Source of the DNA: Bacteroidales bacterium
Lineage (GTDB): Bacteria; Bacteroidota; Bacteroidia; Bacteroidales; JAIOZK01
DNA: 64,000 nt
Reading direction: 5' to 3'
NCBI GenBank assembly: GCA_021740625.1
Contig: JAIOZK010000003.1
Coordinates: forward strand, 1 to 64,000
Shown: piece by piece, positions 55,365-63,305 of the stretch
Position numbering within the stretch: the first letter of the stretch is position 1
Layout of the letters: the number at the start of each line of letters is the position of its first letter
Notes under the pieces: model-generated
Database searches by the model: none
The model's input: the letters and a program-made list of their open reading frames with translations, nothing else
Told to the model about the DNA's origin: nothing
Position numbers and translations under genes: made by a program

Positions 55365-58343
55365 TTATTCCGTTTTCAAAACACGGATACTTTTTGTAAA
55401 TGATGCTGTTTTGAGATTGATCAAATACAATCCGGGTTTTGCGTTGTCATCAAACCAATTATACTGATGCAAACCTGCTTGCAGATCCGCATCCAACAGT
55501 GTTTTGAGTTTTTTCCCCTGCTGGTCAAAGATCTCCAGACAGGTTGAAGAACTTTCGTGCAGATAAAACTCAATGTTGATTTGGCTGGTGAAGGGATTGG
55601 GATGGGCCATGAACTTTAGAGTGCCAGACAGATTTTCTTCATAAAAAGTATAGATTCCATCAAAGAAGTCAATATATCTTTGCAATAATTCCTGTTTAGT
55701 TGAGGGTGCTGTTCCATCCATCAAACCTCCAAATTCAAAGGAGCTCCCGATGGTTCTGTAAACATCGGTTTCATTTGCTACTGCAGTATGATAAGCGGGA
55801 CTTTCGTTGGAAAATATAATCTGTGCCCCATTGAGGGGAGCGATCTGGTCGATGTACTGATTGTCTCCTTCAAAAGTAAAATTCATTCCCTCGGTCCAGG
55901 TTCCGGGGGACCCCTCTAGGGTTGACAGGTTATTTCCGCCATCGTCAAGCCCCTCGATCTCAAAATAAGGATGCACTGCAGTGGGATCATCATAGAACCA
56001 TGTATCACCGCCTTCCATATACAACCTGCCTCCATTGTCCAGGAAAGTCGCAAGCTGCTGGCCTTCCTCTTCGGAGAGAGCATAATTTTCGGGATAAGTT
56101 CCCAGGCAAAGGAAAACCTTTTCGTAGGTGCTCAGGTCTTCCGGGAATACTGTTTCATACTCACAGACCATGTCCATATCTTCGAAGGTGTTGTGTATGG
56201 TACTGCCGGAATTATGATTGAAATCCAGGTCGATGACCGCCAGCGGTATCTGCCCTATGGTAAAAGCCAACTGGTATGAATTGGTATAATTGCCGTTGTT
56301 AGAAGTAACATGCAGGTTAAAAATAAGTGTATGCCCGATGGGTGCTGAATTGCTTATACTCACATTGAATGTTCCGGAAGCAGTATCTCCATGGCTGATA
56401 TTCCCGAAAACAGCTTCGCCGTCGTTTACCGTAACATACAAGGGATCGGCATCCAGTGTACCTGTTACATACTGGGCTGAATTTTCCCCTGTGTTTTCGA
56501 GTTCAACAACGATATCGGATGTTTCCCCCGGGTCCAGCAGATAATTCCCATTGCCTTCGAGGGTATCCACCGGATAATAATCGGCCAGGGCCAGATAGAC
56601 TCCCGTAGGATGCTTGATGGCTTCAATGGCATCCAGGTCGAAACCTGCATTGTCAGCATAAGACTGCCCGTCCCCGTCGTCTTCGATGCGGACATAGCGG
56701 GCGCTGTTGATAATGGCAGTGGACAGGTCGAAACCCGTTGTTCCGCTACCATTGCCTACTTCATGCCAGGGACCGTCGATGCTGGTGGATACGAAACATG
56801 TATAACCCTCGGGCGAATCGTCTCCTTCGTAAACGAAAAAGTCTTCACCAGGACCGTTCACCACCGGGTTTTGCATATCGATCACTACCCATCCGTTTTT
56901 ACCAATGGAATAATTATCATCATCAGGAGGACCCAGGACGGCCGGCGTATCTCCTTCATCCGCTTCGTTGTTGTTGGGGATTTGGCTTGCCGAAAACCGG
57001 TATGCATAATGCACAGTGTCGGGGTTCATGATGATGTTTTTGATCGTCAGGCTGGTGTTGCTGCTGACTTCCACATTGTATATCGTACGGTCCACATATC
57101 CATTTGCTTTAACGGTGATGTCGTAAGTTCCGGGACCTACATATTTATGATAATCACCTACTTCGGGGTCGGTATAGCAGGGGAAATAATCATCTACAAA
57201 TACCGCGGCAGCAACCGGATCGCCGGTTTCCGAATCGGTGATATTGCCTTTTATGCCATAGCCTGAATATTCGATCATGGCCAGCATGCTGGGTTTGTTG
57301 TAATTATAATACATCATGATCTGGGAAGCGGGCGGTTGTTTATCATAGGATATTTCCATCGACCAGGAGACCGAACCCATGATGCCGTAATTAGAATCCT
57401 TGGTGCTTCCGTTGATGGCATACATTCCGGAGTTACCCTGCCCATACTCCAGATTTGCATAACCGGATTGGGTTGAATACACATTCGCCAGGAAATCAAT
57501 GTGTGACTGGTCGGGACAGGGGTCGGACCGATAGCTCCACGGATAAGAGATGTATTCTGTACCACTGTGGTAGGATGTATGGATCACGAACTGGTTGTTG
57601 TACATACATTCCCTGAGGGCCTTTGATTCGGGCTGGGAAAAAGCACCGGGACTGTTGCCCCATTCATCCCACATGTATCCCCAGTCGCGGTTGAGGTCGA
57701 CGCCATTGCTGTTATACCTGGAAGTGTTGACACGACCGTCCGGATTGACACAAACATAAATCCAGATCTCTCTGTCGTTGATCAGATCTGTTACATACTG
57801 GTCATTTCCATATTCATAGCATAAATATCTGGAAAAGCGGATCAGGTTTTCGGAGCAACCTATTTCATCGCCGTGGATCCCGCCATCGAACATAACCTCG
57901 GCTTCAGGCTCATCAATCTCTACATTATCACTGATCTTCAGTGCCGAAAGTTCGCGACCATCCACTGAGCTTCCGTAAACCGTTTTGGAACAAATATCGG
58001 GGAAGGCGGTCGCCAGGCTGTCCATGATATCGATGATTTCATCAAAGGAAGTATAATCATCGCGATTGGTCCAGAAATTCCTGTAATGTTCATTCAGGTT
58101 TTCGATCTGGATCTCATAGTCGAGCTGCAGGTTTTGAATTTTTTGAAGCTCTGATGGCACAAGATAGAGGATTGCGTATTTCCCGAAATAATCCCCGTTA
58201 AGTCTCAGGGCTGCGAGTTCTTGTGCATCCTGTTGTGATTTGATAAAAACCTTTACCTGCATTTCATTTTCACGCCAGCCGTCAGCATGACTGAATATTG
58301 TAAATAACATGAAAAAAATGCTGAATAAAAATAACTTTTTCAT
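55365..58343 (-). CDS. M14 zinc carboxypeptidase, T9SS-secreted (first copy)
   Basis: The 992-residue paralogue of the preceding peptidase heads the operon. It has a signal peptide (1-20), and the M14 domain has His157 and Glu160 (GGIHGDEIG), His259 (TSYHSGTE) and catalytic Glu330 (SMEIS). NPDGR and NRDWG are intact. The same tail of beta domain, discoidin-like domain, CARDB-like domain (GNGNYLLDPGE), GATase-like module (about 701-896) and sorting domain (AHPNPFTSQ) follows. Lys315, 15 residues before the catalytic Glu in GSTKDSNYG, falls at the specificity position (CPA Ile255, CPB Asp255), which suggests acidic C-terminal substrates; this is an inference from spacing. Confidence 0.9.
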   Translation of the reverse strand: MKKLFLFSIFFMLFTIFSHADGWRENEMQVKVFIKSQQDAQELAALRLNGDYFGKYAILYLVPSELQKIQNLQLDYEIQIENLNEHYRNFWTNRDDYTSFDEIIDIMDSLATAFPDICSKTVYGSSVDGRELSALKISDNVEIDEPEAEVMFDGGIHGDEIGCSENLIRFSRYLCYEYGNDQYVTDLINDREIWIYVCVNPDGRVNTSRYNSNGVDLNRDWGYMWDEWGNSPGAFSQPESKALRECMYNNQFVIHTSYHSGTEYISYPWSYRSDPCPDQSHIDFLANVYSTQSGYANLEYGQGNSGMYAINGSTKDSNYGIMGSVSWSMEISYDKQPPASQIMMYYNYNKPSMLAMIEYSGYGIKGNITDSETGDPVAAAVFVDDYFPCYTDPEVGDYHKYVGPGTYDITVKANGYVDRTIYNVEVSSNTSLTIKNIIMNPDTVHYAYRFSASQIPNNNEADEGDTPAVLGPPDDDNYSIGKNGWVVIDMQNPVVNGPGEDFFVYEGDDSPEGYTCFVSTSIDGPWHEVGNGSGTTGFDLSTAIINSARYVRIEDDGDGQSYADNAGFDLDAIEAIKHPTGVYLALADYYPVDTLEGNGNYLLDPGETSDIVVELENTGENSAQYVTGTLDADPLYVTVNDGEAVFGNISHGDTASGTFNVSISNSAPIGHTLIFNLHVTSNNGNYTNSYQLAFTIGQIPLAVIDLDFNHNSGSTIHNTFEDMDMVCEYETVFPEDLSTYEKVFLCLGTYPENYALSEEEGQQLATFLDNGGRLYMEGGDTWFYDDPTAVHPYFEIEGLDDGGNNLSTLEGSPGTWTEGMNFTFEGDNQYIDQIAPLNGAQIIFSNESPAYHTAVANETDVYRTIGSSFEFGGLMDGTAPSTKQELLQRYIDFFDGIYTFYEENLSGTLKFMAHPNPFTSQINIEFYLHESSSTCLEIFDQQGKKLKTLLDADLQAGLHQYNWFDDNAKPGLYLINLKTASFTKSIRVLKTE

Positions 58344-58404
58344 TATGATAAAATTAAATGCTCACTCCGCGACACAAAAGCCAATGCTTTTGAAAATTGA
58401 CCCC

Positions 58405-58412
58405 CAAATGTA
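58405..58412 (-). promoter_or_regulatory. -7 box for the M14-M14-C25-Asp-box operon
   Basis: On the minus strand the site reads TACATTTG (TAnnTTTG), 62 bp before the first M14 ATG, in the gap that separates the peptidase region from butyrate kinase. Confidence 0.5.
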
Positions 58413-58557
58413 TCAAAAAATCGAAAGAATATACCTAAAAAATACAGGTATGTTTCAGAAAAAAGACAAAGTTAAAAGTATAAAGGTTGCTTGGGATACC
58501 ATGTTCAGAAAAGAGGTTTTAAAATGCTGAAAAGCCGCGTGGAAAGCTGTATTCTTT

Positions 58558-59634
58558 TTAATGATACACCTTGGTTTCTATTTCGCCTTTAATCACCCTG
58601 AGGACGTTAAAAGCGAGGGCCCTCATTTCATCTTCTCCCGGATAAACATGCACGGGCCCGAAACGATGCACTCTTTCGATGATATGGTTCACGAACCATT
58701 TATCGTGGGCGATGCCTCCGGTTATAAGAATGCCGTCCACTTCACCTTTTAATACGGCAGCCATTTCCCCGATGGTTTTGGAAACCTGGTAAGCCATGGC
58801 TTCATAGATGAGGGCAGCTTCACTGTCGCCGGCTGCTACCCTTTGTTCTATTTCATAGGCATTGTTGGTATCCAGATAGGCTACCAGACCGCCTTTACCG
58901 GTGATCATCTTTTTGATCTCTTTTTGCGAATATTCACCGCTGAAACACATTTTTACCAGATCCCCGACCGGCAGGGTGCCGCTTCTTTCGGGAGAAAAGG
59001 GGCCTTCACCATCCAGACCCTGGTTGACATCGATCACCTTTCCTTTCCTGTGGGCTCCCACCGTTATTCCGCCTCCCAGGTGCACCACGATGAGGTTGAG
59101 ATCTTCATATTTCCGGATGATCTGCTTGGCATGCTCCTGTGCAACAGCTTTCTGGTTGAGTGCATGGAAAATGGATTTACGCTTGAAAAGGGGATGACCG
59201 GTAATGCGGGCAATGTCTTCCAGTTCATCAACAACAACAGGGTTGGTGATATATGCTTTGCAATCGCCAATGGATGTGGCGATATCATCGGCGATCAGGC
59301 CACCGAGGTTACTGGCATGTTCGCCCATGGGACTATGCCGCAGATCATGCTTCATGGCTTCGTTAACCTCGTAAACACCAGATTCGATGGGTTTGACCAG
59401 GCCTCCCCTGCCTACGACGGCTTTTACATGGGCTTCCGGAACTTCGGCCGAATTCAGCTCATTGACGATGATCTCTTTCCTGAACTGGAACTGATCGGTG
59501 ATCTTTTCGAATTTAGCAAGTTCCTCAACATCATGTTTGATGTTTTTAATGAAGATCGGTTCCTCGTTCTGGAAGACCGCTATTTTGGTCGAGGTCGATC
59601 CGGGATTGATTGCTAATATTCTGATAATCTCCAT
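58558..59634 (-). CDS. buk: Butyrate kinase
   Basis: The 358-residue enzyme converts butyryl phosphate and ADP to butyrate and ATP. It belongs to the acetate/butyrate kinase group of the ASKHA fold: NPGSTSTKIAVF at residues 10-21 binds phosphate, and GRGGL, HLGGGITVGAHRKGKVIDV and the C-terminal ITGGIAHD are typical of Buk. Length agrees with the family. Butyrate, isobutyrate or isovalerate from amino-acid fermentation are all possible products. It follows the phosphotransbutyrylase gene, separated by about 140 bp containing an inverted-repeat element. Confidence 0.93.
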   Translation of the reverse strand: MEIIRILAINPGSTSTKIAVFQNEEPIFIKNIKHDVEELAKFEKITDQFQFRKEIIVNELNSAEVPEAHVKAVVGRGGLVKPIESGVYEVNEAMKHDLRHSPMGEHASNLGGLIADDIATSIGDCKAYITNPVVVDELEDIARITGHPLFKRKSIFHALNQKAVAQEHAKQIIRKYEDLNLIVVHLGGGITVGAHRKGKVIDVNQGLDGEGPFSPERSGTLPVGDLVKMCFSGEYSQKEIKKMITGKGGLVAYLDTNNAYEIEQRVAAGDSEAALIYEAMAYQVSKTIGEMAAVLKGEVDGILITGGIAHDKWFVNHIIERVHRFGPVHVYPGEDEMRALAFNVLRVIKGEIETKVYH

Positions 59635-59656
59635 TCAGGCTGAATTTGTCCTGGGA

Positions 59657-59735
59657 CTGTCCAAAAAGTCCGATATTTTTTCGGGCTGAGTGAAGTCGAT
59701 GTGACCCAAAATACAATAATGCACTTTTTGGACAG
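59657..59735. repeat. MITE-like inverted repeat between ptb and buk
   Basis: The arms CTGTCCAAAAAGT and ACTTTTTGGACAG are perfect inverted copies. The interior GATATTTTTTCGGGCTGAGTG is related to the interior of the element at 22.8 kb. It lies inside an expected operon and could attenuate transcription into butyrate kinase. Confidence 0.65.
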
Positions 59736-59775
59736 CCTCCTTGTTTTTACCATGGGTAAAATTATAAAAATTTGA

Positions 59776-60672
59776 TTAACTGATGGCAGCGGCAAGCACG
59801 ATAGACATAAATTTGCTTTTTTCCGAGTCGGCCCTGGATGTAAGTACTACAGGAGCTTTGGCACCCATGATCACAGCGCCGGAGGTAGCACCACCCAGAA
59901 AGTTGAGTGCTTTGTACAAAATATTGGCGCCATCGATATTGGGTGCAAGAATGATGTCGACGTCGCCTGCCACATCGCTGATGATCTCTTTTTGCTGGGC
60001 TGATTTTTTGGAAACGGCATTGTCGATGGCCAGTGGTCCATCGATGATACAACCTTTGATCTGCTTGCGATAATTCATCATGGAGATCGTAGCGGCATGC
60101 ATGGTGGCCTCCATTTTTGGGTTGATGGTTTCGACCGAACCCACGATGGCTACCTTGGGATTTTTATTTCCGAGCTGATGGAAAAGCTCAACTGCGTTCT
60201 TGATGATGGCGATCTTTTCGTCCAGTTCGGGGTAAACATTCATGGCTGCATCAGTAACACCCAACAGCTTATGATAGAAGGGGGATTCAAAGACAGCTAC
60301 ATGGCTGAGAGTGTCGCCTTTGCGGAGTCCTTTTTCTTTGTGGAGTACTGCTTTCAGCAGGATTCCGGTGCTAACAAGTCCCTTCATAAGGATTTCCGCT
60401 TTGCCTTCTCTTACCAGGTTGGCGGCGGTTATGGCTGCTTCTAAACGATCTTCCCTGTGGATCAGTTCAAATTCCTGTATATCAAAATCTATCTTTTTAC
60501 AGATCTTCCGAATATTTTCTTCATGCCCTACGAATATGGGTTCTATGATCCCCTCATTCCGTGCATTTTTTACTGCTTCCAGTACATCCTGGTCTGCTGC
60601 TGCTGCCACCGCAATTTTACGGGTTCTTTTCTTTTTTGCAATCTCAACCAATTCTGTCAGGTGTTGTATCAT
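59776..60672 (-). CDS. ptb: Phosphate butyryltransferase
   Basis: The 298-residue enzyme transfers the acyl group of butyryl-CoA to phosphate, giving the substrate of butyrate kinase. It has the phosphate acyltransferase fold with VAAAADQDVLEAV near the N-terminus, EILMKGLVSTGILLKAVL, TDAAMNVYPEL and a C-terminal DVDIILAPNIDGANILYKAL stretch as in Ptb. I chose ATG (MIQHLTELVEIAKKK), preceded by GAGAAGA; an in-frame TTG lies 9 codons earlier. It probably heads a ptb-buk operon. Chain-length preference cannot be judged. Confidence 0.9.
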   Translation of the reverse strand: MIQHLTELVEIAKKKRTRKIAVAAAADQDVLEAVKNARNEGIIEPIFVGHEENIRKICKKIDFDIQEFELIHREDRLEAAITAANLVREGKAEILMKGLVSTGILLKAVLHKEKGLRKGDTLSHVAVFESPFYHKLLGVTDAAMNVYPELDEKIAIIKNAVELFHQLGNKNPKVAIVGSVETINPKMEATMHAATISMMNYRKQIKGCIIDGPLAIDNAVSKKSAQQKEIISDVAGDVDIILAPNIDGANILYKALNFLGGATSGAVIMGAKAPVVLTSRADSEKSKFMSIVLAAAIS

Positions 60673-60718
60673 TCTTCTCGCGATTAAGGGTTTAACCAAC
60701 TGATTTTCAAATTTTGCG

Positions 60719-60726
60719 CAAAATTA
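60719..60726 (-). promoter_or_regulatory. -7 box for ptb-buk
   Basis: On the minus strand TAATTTTG fits TAnnTTTG and lies about 47 bp before the chosen ptb start. Confidence 0.5.
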
Positions 60727-60847
60727 CGAATTAATGGGCAAAGGACGTTAAGTTATTGTGAATTTTTTCACAGAAAGAGGGATGTTGGGTAAGCGAGGGT
60801 CTCGTTGGGCAGTGAGTTTGAAATGAGGGAAAATTGAAGACAAAATT

Positions 60848-60945
60848 GGGGGCTGTCTATAATTGATGGAAAGACAGAATTTCGAAGCCGGGGGTTTCAT
60901 CCTGTTCGACATTCGACATTCAAATTGGTCATTTGTCAGCCCCCA
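60848..60945. repeat. Degenerate inverted-repeat stretch
   Basis: GGGGGCTG and CAGCCCCC bracket about 80 bp. The left side continues GTCTATAATTG, resembling the arm of the MITE-like elements, so this may be a decayed copy. It lies downstream of the beta-helix gene and could end its transcript. Confidence 0.35.
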
Positions 60946-60972
60946 CTAATGACAATTGATTACTGACATAGC

Positions 60973-63255
60973 TCACTTCTTCAACACCTTCACACTCCCC
61001 TTACTTTCATCATTTACCAGAAGTTCCAGCACGTAAACCCCGGCGGGAAGCAGGCGGCCGTAGTCGTTCCTTCCGTCCCAGATGATCTCGCCACGGCCGG
61101 GCTGGCCTGTAATGTCCATTAAGGTGGCTGCTTTGTTTCCGTTTATATCATAAACAAATATACTTTGTTTGCCTTTTTCTTTGCTTTGGTAGCGGATGCG
61201 GGTTTCGTGGTAGAAGGGGTTGGGGCTTGCTGACAATTGCGGTTTGGGAGGTGCAGGTGGACGATAATCCACGCCCACCCAGGGGCCGTATTCATAGGCA
61301 CCCATGTCTATTTGTCCGTCGTAAACACGGGGGTTGTCGGCAAGGTCGGTTTCGGGTAGTTCGATGTGTTCGGGCAGATCCAGGGTGCCAGTATTGATGC
61401 AGGGGGAGCCGTAGGACAGCATGTAGGGGTAGTAGCCGGTGTTGGCCCAGAGGGGGTCGGCGTTGATGTTGGAAGTATCATAAAAGATGTTGTAATTGCT
61501 GGTATAAACTTTAATGCCCAATTGGCCAGTCTCAACATTAGAGTTGTAAACAGTTAATGATGGTGTTCCTCCATAATCCCCGGCTAACCATAATTGTGCA
61601 GGTTCATTCTGGTATAATATAGAATTGTATATAAATAGTTTTGAATTGTCGTTAATTCCAACTGCACCACCCAATGAATTAACCGCATTATGAGTAAATG
61701 TTGAATTGATTAAGTATACATTTGAGCCCCACATTTGTGCTAAAGCGTTTATTGTTAATTGGTTTGGTGTATTTGAAGTTGTAATATTTTCAATAAATTC
61801 TGAATTTATTAAATTACATGTTAATGAATCAGTATAATCTAAATATGTATAAACTACTAATCCACCACCCACACCTTCTCCGTTTAAAGTTGTATCAGCC
61901 GTATTCTCCTGAAAGCTACAATTGATTAATTGAACCGTATCGGCCTGAAAGGGAGGATCATAATCTTCATTAAAAGAAGTGCCAATTCTTAAGACTGGTC
62001 CTCCCATGTTATTTTTAAAATAAGAATTCTTAATAAGAAATCCATTGGAATTGTAAATTGCCCCCGCAGCATTTCCACTTCCTATATTGTTTCTAAATAT
62101 TATATCTTCAAACCTTCCATTATTGTTATATAGAAGTTTAAAAGCTCCTTTGGAGTTTATAAAATTACCACTACCATATTCTATTGATAGATTTTTGACA
62201 GAATAATTAACTGTTTTTGGATTCCCATGCAAAATGTAAATGACATTTCCTCCATTCAAAATTGTTGAATCCCTGTCTTGACCGACAATAGATGTATATG
62301 CTTTTAAATTCAATGGAAACTTTTCTCCTGTTGTTTGTGAATATAAGCCCTTGGCTACATGAATTGTATCAGGTGAGATGCTGTCGGATGCCATTTTCAA
62401 CAAAGCATAGGATATGGTTTGCAGGGCTTCATCCTCCGATAAACCACTGTTTGAATTATCACCATCATTGCTTACATATATATCCTGTGAAACCTGTTGT
62501 ATTGCTGGGTTATTAATATTGTATGTAATATCATCTGCAGGAAATCCACCACCAGAATCGGAATATAAATAATAATGATCCGGTGAGGCAACAGTTGCGG
62601 TATCCAGATACAAATGAATCGGTGGACAGTCTCCCAATTTGTAAAAATCGGTGCCCATTGCAGCATAATTTAAAAAAATACTTGAGGGCATTATACTATC
62701 GAAAATTAGTTCTCCGTGAAGCAGGTTTATGCCGCCCCCTCTCCAATGACTATGATTGTTTTTTACAATAGTGTTTGAAATAAATCCATCTGATTTATAT
62801 AGCATTATACCTGCACCATACCCAAGGGTTTGATTATTTTTAACAATACAGTTTTTAATTTTTATATAAGACTCGTAAGCATAAATAGCACCACCATTGT
62901 ATGTACTTGAACTACCAATACCATGAATTAGGGTAAGCCCATTAACTTCCGTTGTATCCAGAGCATGCATGATCTTTATGCATCCTCCTTCATAATTGGC
63001 ATCAATTATGGTCTGATTGGCATATGTTATATTGCCTGTAGTCATGGCCAGGCTGGCAAGACAAAGGCTTTTTTCCAGAAAATCTACATTTTCAAAATAA
63101 GTACCCGGCCATACCAGAACGGTATCTCCGTTGCCCGCTGCATTAATTGCATGCTGAATTACAGTATAATCCCCCGTTCCGTCCTGCTTTACGGTGATCA
63201 CTTGGGCATTAACAAGCAGGGGGAAAAGAAAAAGATATATTAAAAATCTTTTCAT
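60973..63255 (-). CDS. Right-handed beta-helix surface protein with sorting domain
   Basis: The 760-residue protein has a signal peptide (1-17), a pectate-lyase-like start (VKQDGTGDYTVIQHAINAA, NGDTVLVWPGTYFENV) and repeated beta-helix rungs (VKNNQTLGYGAGI, NCSFQENTADT, NSTFTHNAVNSLGGAVG). These indicate a parallel beta-helix in two halves, the second beginning near IYVSNDGDNSNSG. It ends with ASPNPFYHE and a FlgD-like/T9SS-type domain (DYGRLLPAGVYVLEL). Such folds bind or cleave polysaccharides, but no catalytic motif is clear. The middle of the gene is much more AT-rich than its ends. Confidence 0.8.
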   Translation of the reverse strand: MKRFLIYLFLFPLLVNAQVITVKQDGTGDYTVIQHAINAAGNGDTVLVWPGTYFENVDFLEKSLCLASLAMTTGNITYANQTIIDANYEGGCIKIMHALDTTEVNGLTLIHGIGSSSTYNGGAIYAYESYIKIKNCIVKNNQTLGYGAGIMLYKSDGFISNTIVKNNHSHWRGGGINLLHGELIFDSIMPSSIFLNYAAMGTDFYKLGDCPPIHLYLDTATVASPDHYYLYSDSGGGFPADDITYNINNPAIQQVSQDIYVSNDGDNSNSGLSEDEALQTISYALLKMASDSISPDTIHVAKGLYSQTTGEKFPLNLKAYTSIVGQDRDSTILNGGNVIYILHGNPKTVNYSVKNLSIEYGSGNFINSKGAFKLLYNNNGRFEDIIFRNNIGSGNAAGAIYNSNGFLIKNSYFKNNMGGPVLRIGTSFNEDYDPPFQADTVQLINCSFQENTADTTLNGEGVGGGLVVYTYLDYTDSLTCNLINSEFIENITTSNTPNQLTINALAQMWGSNVYLINSTFTHNAVNSLGGAVGINDNSKLFIYNSILYQNEPAQLWLAGDYGGTPSLTVYNSNVETGQLGIKVYTSNYNIFYDTSNINADPLWANTGYYPYMLSYGSPCINTGTLDLPEHIELPETDLADNPRVYDGQIDMGAYEYGPWVGVDYRPPAPPKPQLSASPNPFYHETRIRYQSKEKGKQSIFVYDINGNKAATLMDITGQPGRGEIIWDGRNDYGRLLPAGVYVLELLVNDESKGSVKVLKK

Positions 63256-63271
63256 ACATATTGATGATTAA

Positions 63272-63299
63272 AGCCCGGCAGGAACTACCCTGCCGGGCT
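63272..63299 (-). terminator. GC-rich hairpin after the last gene
   Basis: AGCCCGGCAGG and CCTGCCGGGCT form a perfect 11-bp stem with a 6-nt loop, 6 bp after the stop of the gene at 63306. The following T-run is short, so readthrough into the beta-helix gene is possible. Confidence 0.65.
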
Positions 63300-63305
63300 G
63301 TATTT

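Noticed and set aside
58309-58530. 73-codon plus-strand ORF before buk
   Set aside because: It overlaps the start of the first M14 gene and the likely promoter of that operon; nothing supports translation.
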